Shown piece by piece: positions 1 to 11,100 of a stretch of 64,000 nt of DNA. This stretch comes from Rhynchopus sp. YZ270_cl-10. Taxonomy: Eukaryota > Euglenozoa > Diplonemea > Diplonemida > Diplonemidae. Below the pieces are notes generated by a model that was not told where the DNA came from, did no database searches, and saw only the letters and a list, made by a program, of their open reading frames with translations. The DNA lies in NCBI GenBank assembly GCA_964035575.1, contig OZ037857.1:1488001-1552000 (forward strand), in the 5' to 3' direction. Every line of letters begins with the position of its first letter. The stretch's first letter is position 1. Position numbers and translations under genes: made by a program.

Positions 1-2014
1 ACTCAAGTAACCATCCGATCTGAGGTGTCGCATGCCGACAGTATGCCCATTTCAGATGAGCCTCACGGTATCGAAGGCACCGAAGTGTCGCACAGTGCGC
101 CGCAGACTGCGCACACTACACACACCACCGCACCCAGCGACAGCAACAGCAACGCACCGACCTGGCCAGACAACCATGTCGGGCCTGGTGGTGTTGTCGC
201 ACCGAGACAGTCTACATCGGCACCTACCTCACGCCGCACGACATCTGTCCAGGATCACACTGAGCAAGAGGAGCCTACTGCACACCTTGGGTTACTGCAA
301 CCTGCTTCAAGAACATCCACTGCAGGCATCTCTGAAGAAGGGCAGGCGGCGAGAAACGAGGCAAACACAACAGTAAACGACCCTACCTCTACCAACGAGC
401 CTGCAGCAGGCGAAGGCGAAGGTGAAGGGGAAGGGGAAGCGCCTTCTGCCATGCAGAGTGACGCCCCCCCGCCCCCGGCGGGGGCAGAGCAGCAGACGAC
501 CATCCACAACAACCTCTCCGCTACCTTTGCGCACAGCGACAGCGCTGTCCAAGAAGCGCTCTCCGCAATCCCAACCCCTGAGGCCTCAGCACCGATCCCA
601 CACCCGCCTCTCTCAGACAGCGCGGTGCACAAACACAACGTACGCCAAACGACGCTTCCACTCTCACAAAACCCTCGCCTTTCCTCTACAGCAAAGGTCA
701 TATCTGCAGAAAGCGCTGCGTCTGCACCGTCCGTGGACAGCACCATGTCTCAGGGCTCTTCCATGCGTGATGTGGTGGTCAGCCATGGGAAACCCCCTCC
801 ACCACCGAGACAGACGCCTACCGGGCAGCATCTTGACCCTAAAATTCATCCAAGCGAGCTGATTCCGTTCAAAGACATAGACATGGCGGAGGTGGCGCAA
901 AGAGGGTCAATCTCGGAGCCATTTTTACAGGCAGCTGCACCGTTGCATTCAGTCATATTGGACCCAACAGAGAATGTGTCCCAGCCCTTTGAAGGGAGGA
1001 CCGTAGGAGAGCCACAGGTCATGGGAACACCTAGATTGAACCCTGCGTTTTTGCGGCACGAAAAGAAGATGGAGGAGCTAGCAGCAGCGGAAGAACAGGT
1101 GGAGCGGAGGGAGGTGGTACACGAAGAGGAGTGGGAGGTGAAGGTGCGGGAGGCGTTGGAGAGGGTGGCGAATATCGAACAGCTTGGGAGCAAGCCAAAT
1201 CCGAGGGTAAGCCATGGGGGTGCAGGGGTGGTCGAGAGGGCGAACGCACTGCGGGCGGAGTTCAATGCTCAGCAGGCCGAACAACAGCCTGGCAGTCCAT
1301 TTGGCCGTTCCATCCGTACACCTGGCTCCTTTGGCGCGAATTTTGAGGTGGGGCGAGGGGGTGGTGTAGGTGTAGGTAGCGGTAGTGGTGGTGGCGTGCC
1401 GTCACTGCTGAGCCCCTCGCATCTGACGAACAGCCGCTCCCAAGAGGTCATCTCAATGTCGCAGCATCTGCTGCACAACGTAGCTGACGCAATGGCGGTA
1501 GGTGTGCACGCAGGCGGCATGCGTGTCGAAAGCCCGCAGATCAGTCCTACGAGACACAGCAAGACGCACCCAGCAGCGGTTCTCCCTGGGCTAGGAGGGG
1601 AGCCTCTCTGCGACACATTGACGGTATGCAAAATAAAGTGTTTTCGGATTTTTTCCCCCCCAACTTTGCGTTCTTTATAGTCCCAGAGAGGCGTTTGCAA
1701 TTCGATTCACGCAAAAGTCATCATTCAATTATTGTTTCAAGAAACTCAAAAAAAAACAACTCAAACCCCCACAGAGAATCGAGGCGTTGTGCAGAACAGA
1801 CTTCGACACATTGACCTCGAAGCTTGAAGGTCTCAAAGGCAAAATGGAGGCCACACGACAGTCGTGGACGAGTGCACCCATCACCGCACCACACGCAGGC
1901 GACGCGTGGATAGGGGTGGACCTCCCTGGCGGCCTGTGGGGACCTGCCTACAAGAACCTTGCTAGCGAGTACAAGGGGACACTCGATACACGAAGCAAAA
2001 GTAGGGGGTATTGA
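1..2014 (+). CDS. Pro/Ser/Thr-rich coiled-coil protein, 3' part of gene
   Basis: Not recognised. The reading frame is open from base 1 with no stop, so the gene very likely begins upstream of the window. Exon A runs to 1623. An intron (1624-1774; donor GTATGC, acceptor CCCACAG) joins it in phase 0 to exon B (1775-2014, TGA stop). The first ~340 residues are low-complexity Pro, Ser, Thr, Ala and His with a Gly-Glu tract near 405-440. A charged, coiled-coil-like segment rich in Glu, Arg and Lys follows near 1050-1200, then Gly-rich sequence. Exon B adds a second helical stretch beginning RIEALCRTDFDTL and ends in a compact tail containing WIGVDLPGGLWGPAY. Without the splice the frame would run only to 1680 through AT-rich sequence of intron character, so the spliced model is preferred. 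A scaffold or cytoskeletal role is possible but only a guess. Confidence 0.7.
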
Positions 2015-2613
2015 ATGTGTTTGAAAAAAGCAGGGTTTCCTTCGTGCGGAAGGGAACACTGTGTGAAAGCAGGTGTGGGTGTTTGTTCAGAGTGGACCAT
2101 TGTCCAGTTAATGTGTTGTGTGAGTAAAATGAACAAGGTGGCTGAGAGGCGCTCAGCTTACCAACCTTTTTTGTAACAACCCAATTCTGGGAGAAATTGT
2201 TTATTTTTTTTTGAATCTCGAACAGAGAAAAAAAGAGAAGAACGTAGCAAACAATACCATATTTGCGTTTGTTTCTCTCTTCGCTATTGCATATGTACCT
2301 TCTGACCCGCCTCCCCCTTCCCCTTCCCCTTTCACCCAGATATTTTTTGTATGTAGAACAGTTTTAAAAAAATAGAGAAAAATGTACCTGATATTTCAAA
2401 CAAAAAGAAAGAAGGGATTTTATGCGTTTTCGTCTTTTTACCACACCCCTTCTCCCATATTCCACATTCCACACTCCCACCTCCAGGAAGACATCACCAC
2501 ACTGCACTGCAGAGGGTGGAGAGGGGGTAAAGGGGGGTTTTTTTTGGGGGGGTTTTTTTAAATTTTGTTTTGTGTTCCGTATTTCTTTCCTCTAATTCTG
2601 TTTTTTTTTTACA
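2015..2613 (+). other. Spacer, gene 1 to TM9SF
   Basis: No coding potential seen. It holds a run of T and G near 2535-2565 and pyrimidine-rich tracts. A CCTCCAG site ends at 2486, 127 nt before the TM9SF start codon, and is a candidate leader-splice acceptor. Confidence 0.5.
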
Positions 2614-5207
2614 ATGCTGAGAACAGCTTTGATAAGTTCGGCAGTGCTTGTAGCACATGTCGCCGGCAACGACGAACACCGTTATGAGAAGGAGGACTAC
2701 ATCAACCTATTTGGCGACAACCTCATACCCGATGCGAACCCGAGCGAGAGCTATCCTTTCTTTGACCTGGCCTTCTGCCAGCCGGAGGAGCTGACAGAGA
2801 AGAAGCAGAGTTTGGGCGAGATCCTTGGGGGCAGTCGAAAGGTTTATCTTCGCAACTTCAAGCTTCAGTTTATGATGGACATTCCGAAGACTGCACTGTG
2901 CGAGAAGAAGGTCACTGCCGAAGACGTTGATAAGTTCCGCGACGCCATCCTGAACGACTGGCGCATGACCATGTACTTCGACGAGATCCCGCTGAAGTCG
3001 CTCATCGGGCTGCACGACCCGAAGGGAGGAGTGTTCCTCTGGAACCACTACCACTTTGAGTTCTCGTACAACGGTGACCGTGTCATCGAGGCGAACATCC
3101 ACACCTCCAACGTGCAGGACCACAGGATGATCCTCGATGAAGGCAAGGCCACCGTTGTCCCCTTCACCTACAGCGCCACATGGAAGCCCACCACCGTGCA
3201 GTTCGAGGACCGTCCTGCGAACAACCCGAAGGAGATCTACGACGAGGAGATCGACATTCAGTGGTTCTCTATCATCAACTCGTTCATCCTTGTCGTGCTG
3301 CTCACGTCGTTCCTCGCGTTCATCACGATCAGGCTGCTGAAGAAGGACTTCCAGAGGTATGTATTTGTTTCACATTAAGGTTGCCACCCCTCACTTCTGC
3401 AGGTACAGCCCTGAGGAGAATGAGGAGCCAGATGAGACCGGATGGAAGCTGATCCACGCAGATGTGTTCCGCTTCCCGGCGTACCCGTCGCTCTTCTGTG
3501 CGATGCTTGGGTGTGGTGTGCAGCTGTACCTGATCTTCCTGTCGATGCTTTCGCTGTCCGTGCTGGGTGTCTTCTATGCGTACGGCCGTGGTACGATGTA
3601 CGCCACCATCATTGTCATCTACTCGCAGACCTCCATCGTGGCGGGCTATGTGTCCGGGTCGTACTACAAGAAGGTGAAGGGCGAGCAGTGGGTGCACAAC
3701 GTCTTCGTGACGTGCTCCCTCTTCGTCGTCCCCGTCTTCTTCATCTGGACGATCCTCAACAGCATTGCCTGGGCGAAGGGGTCCACCTCCGCACTGCCTG
3801 CAGGCACCGTGCTGGGACTGTTTGCGCTGTTCTTGCTGGTTGCGTTCCCGTTGACGCTTGCAGGTATGTCTTTGGGAGGGAGCACACCACCACCCTTCCA
3901 CCACAGGAGCAATCTTCGGCAAGAACACCGGCGGTTCGCTGGACCCCCCCTGCAGAACAAAGCAGGTGAAGCGCCAGATCCCCGCCGCACCCTGGTGGAG
4001 GGGCTCCTTCTACCACGTCGCAGTGGCAGGGTTCCTCCCGTTCTCTGCGATCTACGTGGAGCTGTACTACGTCTTCATGTCGCTCTGGGGACACCAGCTC
4101 TTCACACCGTACTCGATTCTGTTCTTGGTGTTCGGAATTCTGCTGTTGGTATGGCCCCCTTTGCGTAACCACTTTTGTTTAATCACACACAGCTCAAAAG
4201 GTAACAGACAAAAAAGAGAAAAAAATCCCACCACCACCCCGCTCTGACCTGTCACAAAACCATACAAAAAATACCCTCTCTGATGACCCCTGCAGTCCAA
4301 AAACAAAATATCAGTTCTCTTCAGTTGTGGTCCCTTTCCCACTCATCATTCCTATGAGTGAACTCCATGAGGGCCTCCCCCTCTGATTCCAGCAAGAATC
4401 AGGGGCGCCCTCCCCTCTTTGCCGGTGCCGTGCGTACCCCCTTGTCCTCCTCCTTGCTCCTTTTAAGTACGGTCCCTCAAGGTAGAACGCGCCAGATCCT
4501 GCCCTGGATGTGTGCGCCACATCTCGCACATCCTCTCCTGCGTGTAGTTTCCGGCGTGGTCGCGTACAAACTCGTCGAGTTCTTCGCGAGATCTTTTTTT
4601 ATTAACTCGCTTGGGGGAAGTGCAGCTTGTCTAGGGCTGCAATCTGGGTGGTGGTGGGCACCAGAGCGGCGGTGTCGCGCTTTGCAAGCGGAGCTGGCTT
4701 CTTCGGTGCACGAACCTTTGGTCCCATTTTTTTTGATTTACGGTTGAATATTCTAGTTCTTGGGATGTGATGTGGGGAGAAGGGTGGTTTGAATGGGTTT
4801 TTATGAAGGGGTAGTGGGTTGTTAAGAATAACTTTCTCTTTTCCTTCGGGAAGAAAACCAACCCGCGCCGTATTACTTCCTTACCTCACCTATCACCCCG
4901 ACTTTCAACAACACAGGTCACCGCATGCATCACCGTGTCCCTGACGTACCTGCAGCTCTCGATTGAGGACCACGAGTGGTGGTGGAGGTCGTTCTTCAGT
5001 GGAGGTGCGACGGCGTTCTTCATGTACGCGTACATCTTCTACTACTGGATGTTCGAGAGCCACATGCACGGCATCCTGCAGCTCTCGTTCTACTTCGGGT
5101 ACATGCTCATCATCTGCTACGCTGTCTTCCTCATGCTCGGAACCGTCGGGTTCTTCGCATCCCTCGCCTTCGTCAAGCAGATTTACAGTTCGATTAAACT
5201 CGATTAG
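2614..5207 (+). CDS. TM9SF: Transmembrane 9 superfamily protein (nonaspanin), 4 exons
   Basis: Nonaspanins are nine-helix proteins of the endosome/Golgi system that help sort membrane proteins. Exons inferred by splice sites and frame: 2614-3356, 3403-3863, 3907-4148 and 4917-5207, giving 578 residues, a normal length. The N-terminus is hydrophobic and signal-peptide-like (LISSAVLVAHVAG), followed by a lumenal domain, one helix near residue 220-245, then a polytopic C-terminal half. Family signatures are plain: GWKLIHADVFRFP, the PCRTKQVKRQIP loop, FLPFSAIYVELYYVF, EDHEWWWRSF and the LMLGTVGFFASLAFV end. The first three introns start GTATGT or GTATGG and the first two are only about 45 nt. 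The third is 768 nt and contains a separate antisense gene fragment. The start is preceded directly by a T run, with no close AG acceptor. Confidence 0.95.
4463..4727 (-). pseudogene. Antisense host-like gene fragment inside TM9SF intron 3
   Basis: Read on the minus strand, 4727 down to 4602 starts with ATG and encodes a 41-residue stretch with host-like GC-rich codons (begins MGPKVRAPKKPAPLAKRD, contains TQIAALDKLHFPQAS) before TAA. After a short AT-rich interruption of about 17-19 nt and a frame change, minus strand about 4585-4463 encodes REELDEFVRDHAGNYTQE followed by RMCEMWRTHPGQDLAR. Both pieces look like real protein, unlike the surrounding intron, but I do not recognise the family. 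The interruption makes an intact nested gene unlikely. A copied fragment of a gene located elsewhere fits best. A nested gene with a tiny unusual intron remains possible. Confidence 0.45.
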
Positions 5208-5670
5208 ATATTTTTTTTTGGGGGGAGAAAATAGGCAAAAAAAAGAGCAAAACAAAATATAAATGCCTTGCCAGTATCGAAGGTCGTGTTAACGACAATT
5301 TGAAAGATGTGTCCAAAAAATAATAATATTGGCATGCCTCATCACAGAGTTATATACAAAAGAGAAGAGAATTAAAAGGGTCCCAAAAATAACAAAAAAA
5401 AATGGAGGGAAAAAAAGTAAACAAAAAGCAAAAAAACAAAGGGGACGGGAGGGAGGGGGGGATTATTTAGCGGGAGGCATGCTTGTAAAGCAACTGTCGC
5501 TTAAGAAGAAATGCTATAAGTAAACGGAGAGTTGAGGAAGGGGGTTGGAAAAAGTTAAGGGATGATGGTGAGGGGTATCATAAAAAAAAAATTCCTTGAA
5601 ATTCAAAATCTAAAACTGAAGGAGGAGGGAGGGGGTGTGGAAAATCCAGGGGGGAATTATTTTTTTATAA

Positions 5671-5710
5671 GGCGACTAAGCACGAGAGGCTTAGGATCAT
5701 CTTATAAACT
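5671..5710 (+). repeat. Hairpin mini-repeat, family 1
   Basis: CTAAG-CACGAGAGG-CTTAG stem-loop followed by ATCATCTTATAAAC and a T-rich run. Close match to copies at 38233, 46148 and 55461. Confidence 0.75.
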
Positions 5711-6090
5711 TTTCTTTTTTTTTTTTTTTTTTCCTGTCTCCTCTGCTCTTTGTTTGGATGAGTGCTGCCCTCTCTGCAAACCACGTCTTGCCTTTTACAA
5801 AGTTAACCACTAGTAGACTTGCCTAGGGCCAGCCGATCGTCGCTAACAACAAACGACAAACAACCTTACCTTCCCCCATCCCCAAACTTTCGCTCTCTTT
5901 TTGGCTCTCTTTTTTTGTTGGTTAGATTTTTTTTTTTTTTTTTTTTGATTGTGTCTTTACATTCGCTGAGGTGTTTTGGCACTGTCATTTTTTTTTTTTT
6001 TACCCCCTGGTGTTAACAACTGTCGGGGACATGTCAAGGACCTGTCAATATGGGCCCTCTCGGGAACACCACCCCCCCTTTTTTTTTCCA

Positions 6091-6131
6091 AGTTGACACA
6101 GAGCACGAGGCTTAGGTTCATCTCATAACAA
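6091..6131 (+). repeat. Hairpin mini-repeat, family 1, divergent
   Basis: Keeps AGCACGAGGCTTAGGTTCAT and then CTCATAAC with a T run, but the 5' half of the stem is altered. Confidence 0.6.
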
Positions 6132-6160
6132 TTTTTTTTTTGAAGAATTTTTGTAAGATA

Positions 6161-6194
6161 CGTGCACAAGAGGCACATTCATCTTTCAAGCGTT
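6161..6194 (+). repeat. Hairpin mini-repeat, family 2
   Basis: GTGC-ACAAGAG-GCAC stem-loop, then ATTCATCTTTCAAG and a T run. Type copy of family 2. Confidence 0.7.
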
Positions 6195-6660
6195 TTTTGT
6201 TTTTTTTTTTCGTTTTCTTTTGTTTTGTTTTGTGTGCATAACTGAGAGCGCTGTTTTATACCCCCCCACCCCCACCCCCTAACACCCAGTAAAACAACAG
6301 CGCTTCCCCCCCACCCTAAGTTATGTCACAAAGCGAAAGTGGATCATCAAACCTTCCCCTTTTTTCCCCTTATTAGGCAGTTCAGATGCAAAAAAAGAGG
6401 AGACTAGCACTGTCCTGTTGTGCGAGGGGCGTTTATTAATGTACAGAAGACAAATCCATGATATTCCTTTATATTTTTTTTAAAAGCCCCAGTAGAAAAT
6501 GACTTCATTTCCCCCCTCCCATAACGATAGAGGAAAAGATGTTGTGTGCACAATGTGGATAGCGAGAGTGCACCGTCTTTCAAAAAAGGTAAGATTCCGT
6601 GCCCGTGGGTTGTTTTTCTTTCTAACTTCTGCCCGACCTTTTGTATAAAACGGGGGCGAA

Positions 6661-6687
6661 AAGGTTAGCTAGAAGGCTTAGCTAACC
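6661..6687 (+). repeat. Perfect 9-bp hairpin
   Basis: AGGTTAGCT and AGCTAACCT flank a 9-nt loop (AGAAGGCTT), followed by a T-rich run. Its 3' half resembles the family 1 repeats. Confidence 0.6.
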
Positions 6688-7254
6688 TGTTTCTTTTTAT
6701 TGTTTTCCCCGCTTTTTCCAACGGTCTTTTGTGGAATAAATAATTTACTCTTAAAAATGTGTGTGTAAGGAATCCTGTGCAGGATATGGGTGATGTCTTT
6801 TTGGCTGTGGGTATCCACACAATAGCTACAATCCAGGACAAAAAAAGTTAGGGAAATTGGGGTTTTATTAGGTGCTTTAGGTCATTTCACGAACATTTTT
6901 TTCTTCTCTCTCTCTCTTTCGTTTTCGTCGTTCTGGAAACTTTCACCCCTTTTATCTCCCCCCATCTTGTTGGTTTTTCTCTGGTTCTTGTTACTCTAAT
7001 AAATCCTTTTCGAGGCGATTCAGGTACTTTCACGTTTTTCTTTCTTTTCTCTTTCGGGGGGTGTGAGCAGCGTCATATCCAGGAATCCAGATTTCAAGAT
7101 TGGCGACCCTACAAAAGACACTGGGTGTGAGGAGTAGGAGGACGCCTAGACTCATAGGACCTGGAGATAAAAGTTGCTGTACAGATATCACAATTTGAAC
7201 AAAAAATTGGTGGATGTGTCCGTCCGTTCGCATTCCATCTATTCAACATTTTGT

Positions 7255-7300
7255 TTCGGTACACTTTCACAGAGAGGGCTTTGTATTTCAAGTTAACCTT
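7255..7300 (+). repeat. Dispersed repeat, family 5
   Basis: Contains GGTACACTTTCACAGAGA and GGGCTTTGTATTTCAAGTTA. Shared with 26030 and 55812. Confidence 0.65.
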
Positions 7301-7420
7301 GTTTTTTCATTTTTCAAATATTCCAGATCCCGGTCAAAACACCGTGTTTATCTCATAGAAAGTGGACTGTTTTTTGAGTGGATCAACACCAAATAAGGAG
7401 AACAAAAAATACGCAAGAAT

Positions 7421-7475
7421 GGTGGAGCGCGGAGCACGCTCTGGGGTGGCTACACTAATACAACCAAGTTTTCAA
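7421..7475 (+). repeat. Dispersed repeat, family 4
   Basis: Starts GGTGGAGCGCGGAGCACGCT, ends CTACACTAATACAACCAAG plus TTTTC and an A run. The same end box recurs at 37821, 50907 and 54118. Confidence 0.75.
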
Positions 7476-7487
7476 AAAAAGCGAAAC

Positions 7488-7556
7488 TATAGTGGATCTC
7501 ATCCTCGGGGCGTGTGTGTGTGTGTGTCTACACTTCTACAAAGCAGGTTTTCAGAA
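7488..7556 (+). repeat. Dispersed repeat, family 4, with GT expansion
   Basis: Starts AGTGGATCTCATCCTCGG, carries a (GT)n run, ends TCTACACTTCTACAAAGCAG and TTTTCAG. Head-to-tail with the copy at 7421, about 70 nt apart. Confidence 0.65.
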
Positions 7557-8189
7557 AAAAGAAAAAGGGAAAAATAACAAAGCGATATTAAAACCATAAC
7601 TCTCGCTCTGGGGGAAAAAATTAACCAATTTTTTTTTATTGGGAACAATGGAAAAACATAAAATCAAAGCAAAAAAGACCAACATATTTGCAAAAAAGGG
7701 TGCACAGCACTGCTCTCTCTCTATTGCAACATATTTTTCAACAAAGAAAAAAAAAATTACCCCCACGCACACACAAAATGCCTAAACTTAAAACAGCCTT
7801 TTTGTCCCCCCTTTTTTTAAATATCCTGATTTTCTAAGCAAAAAAAAAAAAAAAAAAAAACAACAAAAAAACAACAAAAAACAACAAACAAAAAGCGTTT
7901 CTTATCCTTTTATATATCCCAAAAACCACCACAACTACCACCACCACATATATCTCCCCCTCCCTCCAGAAAAAAGGGATACCCTTTTTTACACCCTCCC
8001 TCTCCCCTCTCCCTCTCTATCTCTCTCCCCAATTTTCTTTTTGTTGCAAACACTATCAACAACTCCTTATTCTACTCTACAATGTGTTGAAAACCTGCAC
8101 CAAAAAAAGCACAAAACCCCCCCCAAATCCCTTCTATTAGGGCATTTTAAGGTGTATTCTTGGTTCTTTCATTGATCCCTTTTTTTCTG

Positions 8190-11100
8190 ATGGCAGGGCT
8201 GATCAAAAGCGGGCTCCGAGCTGTCTTCAAAAAGAAAAAGGAGGAGCCTGTTTCAACCCCTTCCTCTGCGAGCACCTCTGCTGTCGAGTCCACTTCTTCT
8301 CCTTCCGTTTCCTCGTCTTCGACACCTTCAGCGAGAAAGAATGTCGAAGCAACACCAGCTGCAACACAAAGCCAGGCTAAGGTATTGGCCAGACCGCATG
8401 AAGAAGCGTTGGCTTGGGGGGAGATTAAACGGGTCACAGAATGTACAAAGCTGTGGAAGCGGGTTCACGAAGAGAAGGGTGTGCGACAAGCGGAGTTGGT
8501 TGCGCAGCTTGCGCAGGTGGTGCTTGGGGTGGCGAGTACTGTGGCAGGGGGTAGCTCTTCGTCGCGAGACTGTACAAAGCCGTTGACACCATTAGATGCA
8601 GAGGGGCGTCCAGTATGGGGGCCGGATCCAACCTTATTCTCTGCGTTGGCCGCTGTGAATAACCTTGAAAAGGAGCGTTTCAGTGATTTTTATGGTGTTT
8701 TTTCGCCAATGGGTGCAGCCTCCTTCCGCCGCTGCTTTGGTGATGGAAGAGACCTGGCGGTGTTTCTTTGCAAGCTTCTGACCGGACGGCTGAGAGCTAC
8801 CTTACAACTCCCCGCCTCTGAGTTGGAATTTACGTCGCTGTCGAGCGAATCTTTTGTTTCTGCGCTGATTTTGCTTGAGTTTTTGTTGAGCGAACCACTT
8901 CAAACACACAAAAAGGTTTATGGCGCGCCGTTCAGCAACCTCGGAGGGGAGGAAGTAGAGGAGCTGTGCGACCCTGCTGCAAAGATCTCTTGGGGGGTAG
9001 TGGGGGTCATTCAACAGCTTGCTGTGAAGGCAAGCCAGGAGGCACCACGAGAAGGTGCAGGCGGCGAGCGTGCACCTGCCCCGTTGCAGGCAGACCACTT
9101 TGATATGCTTGCCGGCGCTGTTGGCGCGGCAGCGTCTGTCTGCAGTGCCATTGCATCCTCTTGCCTTGCGTCTCTTTGCGTTTCTCTCATATCAAAAGTA
9201 CACGAAGTACAAAACGACCTACAACACACCTTCCGAAAGGAGAAGAAAGCGGATGACTTTCTTGAGGAAGAGACATCCGAGGAGCGGGTCTCCCTTCTGT
9301 TCCGTACTGGATGTCGTGCACTGCAGAACTCCATTTTTCCGTTGCTTTTTGCGTTAATGAGACGCGATGGCTGTCTCAGGGATGTGGTCACAACGGGAGG
9401 TCTCAAATCATTAGAAGGCATCGCTTTAGGTACATTTGGACCAGATTTTGTGCAGATCTATACAATGGATGTTCCCGAGGCGTTAACCTTTGAAACAACT
9501 CTGTTGACGCCTCCGACCAGCCCTGTCGGTGAGGAAGAGCTTTGTGAGTCGCAACCAGGCAATGCATTCGGCTTTGACGACGACTTTTCAGATTTATTTC
9601 AAACCAAAAAGACAAAAAAACCTGCCCTAGAACCCTTAGCGACGACAACACAACAGAAGGGGATGGCATACGAGACTTTATATTGTGCGTCAGTACATAT
9701 CTCGCAGTACTGTGTTTTTGCGCTTTTATGTGGGGTAGAGTCAGTTGCCGCGCAGAAGGTGTTTCAAACGTTGTTTCAGCATTTTGTCAACGCAAAACTG
9801 CTGTCCCGTGCATTGAAGGGGTTGTCAGACCATTTCCATGCGGAAGAGGCAGGGAAAGGGCGGAATTCTGATATCATAGCCGACACAGAAACAACGCGAA
9901 TGGGTTTCCTTGCAGAGGTGGTGCGGTTTTGTGATACATACTCGATGCATATGTCGACCATGCTGCGTGACCCATCTTCTTCTACTACACAACTACGCGA
10001 CCCGATTCTGTACGAGCTAAACTCGCTCAACGAGGTGCACTACCAAAAACAGTCGAGCCCAAAGAGCAAGAGCGCGCCCCCCTCGGTGTTGGAGCCGTAT
10101 GTGCAGAACGGTGTGGGGGTGTTGGGGTACGCTGCTGCGCGGGCGCATTTCATTGAGAAGGGCGCGGCGTTGACTTGCTTTACGAATATGGCTGCAGTGG
10201 TGGGGCTGGAGGAGTTGGCACGGTTTTTACCGGGTAAGGCGCGTGGCAAGACTCCAACCTGGTTGGAGGCAGCGCCAGCGGGTGAGGATCTGTTGGGGTC
10301 GTTTTCGTCGGACTGCTTTGCGAATGACTCCTTCTTTGAGCGAAACCGTGCACCATCAGTGATGTATGCTTCGCAGTCATCCTCTTCTACAGACAGCATG
10401 GCACGCAATGTCAAGGTGCTGGAGTTGATCCCGCAGTTGGCTCTGCTCTGCAAAGGGCATGAGAGTTCGCACCTCGCACAGCAGGCAATGCTGCATGGCC
10501 TCATGACCATTCTGTCAAACCACCCACGCAACTACATCATGGTTGAGAAGACGCAGATCATGCCGCGTCTGCTCGCAGATTTGGAGAAGCTGAGCGGGCT
10601 TGGCCAGCTTGCGTTGCTGCAGACCCTTCAGTTTTTGGTGCAGCAGCTCCACATCAAACCGTTGCAGGCAATTTGCATCGCGGCATCGCAAATATCAAAC
10701 AAAAACACATTAGAAAAGACACGCGCCACGTTGTTGAAGATGTTGTCCGACTTTGTTGGGTTGGAGTCCTCCTTTAACCCTGTACTCTTGGAGGCTAACA
10801 CATCGCATGCTTGTGTATTGTATGTTGCGAATTGTTTGTTGTGTGGGAGGGAGGATGCGTTGTCAGATGAGTGTACCAAGAATATGTCAGGCGCAATCGA
10901 TTTGACGCTTTTATTGTGCAAAGGCAACACAGAGTCGCGGCTAGATAGGAGGCGGCATTCGACCGATGCGGTGACGAACTACAGCTTTGACTCCCCGTTC
11001 CACCAGAATATGTCATTCACGTCGCAGTGCAGTGCAGTAGAGAACCCTACCTCAGTCTTCAGTGCTGTCGCGCTGGACAGTGAGGCAACGTTCCTTTCGA

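Larger units (their letters stand above)
5208..8189 (+). other. 3-kb repeat-rich spacer upstream of BEACH gene
   Basis: No convincing gene on either strand. Long T runs, A runs (20 A near 7840, then CAA-type repeats), C runs and pyrimidine tracts dominate. It holds at least seven of the hairpin or short dispersed repeats listed separately. The last 250 nt are CT-rich and could include a 5' UTR or leader acceptor for the BEACH gene. Confidence 0.5.

Noticed and set aside
4276-4310. Hammerhead ribozyme core (CTGATGA)
   Set aside because: The required GAAA and closing stems are missing.
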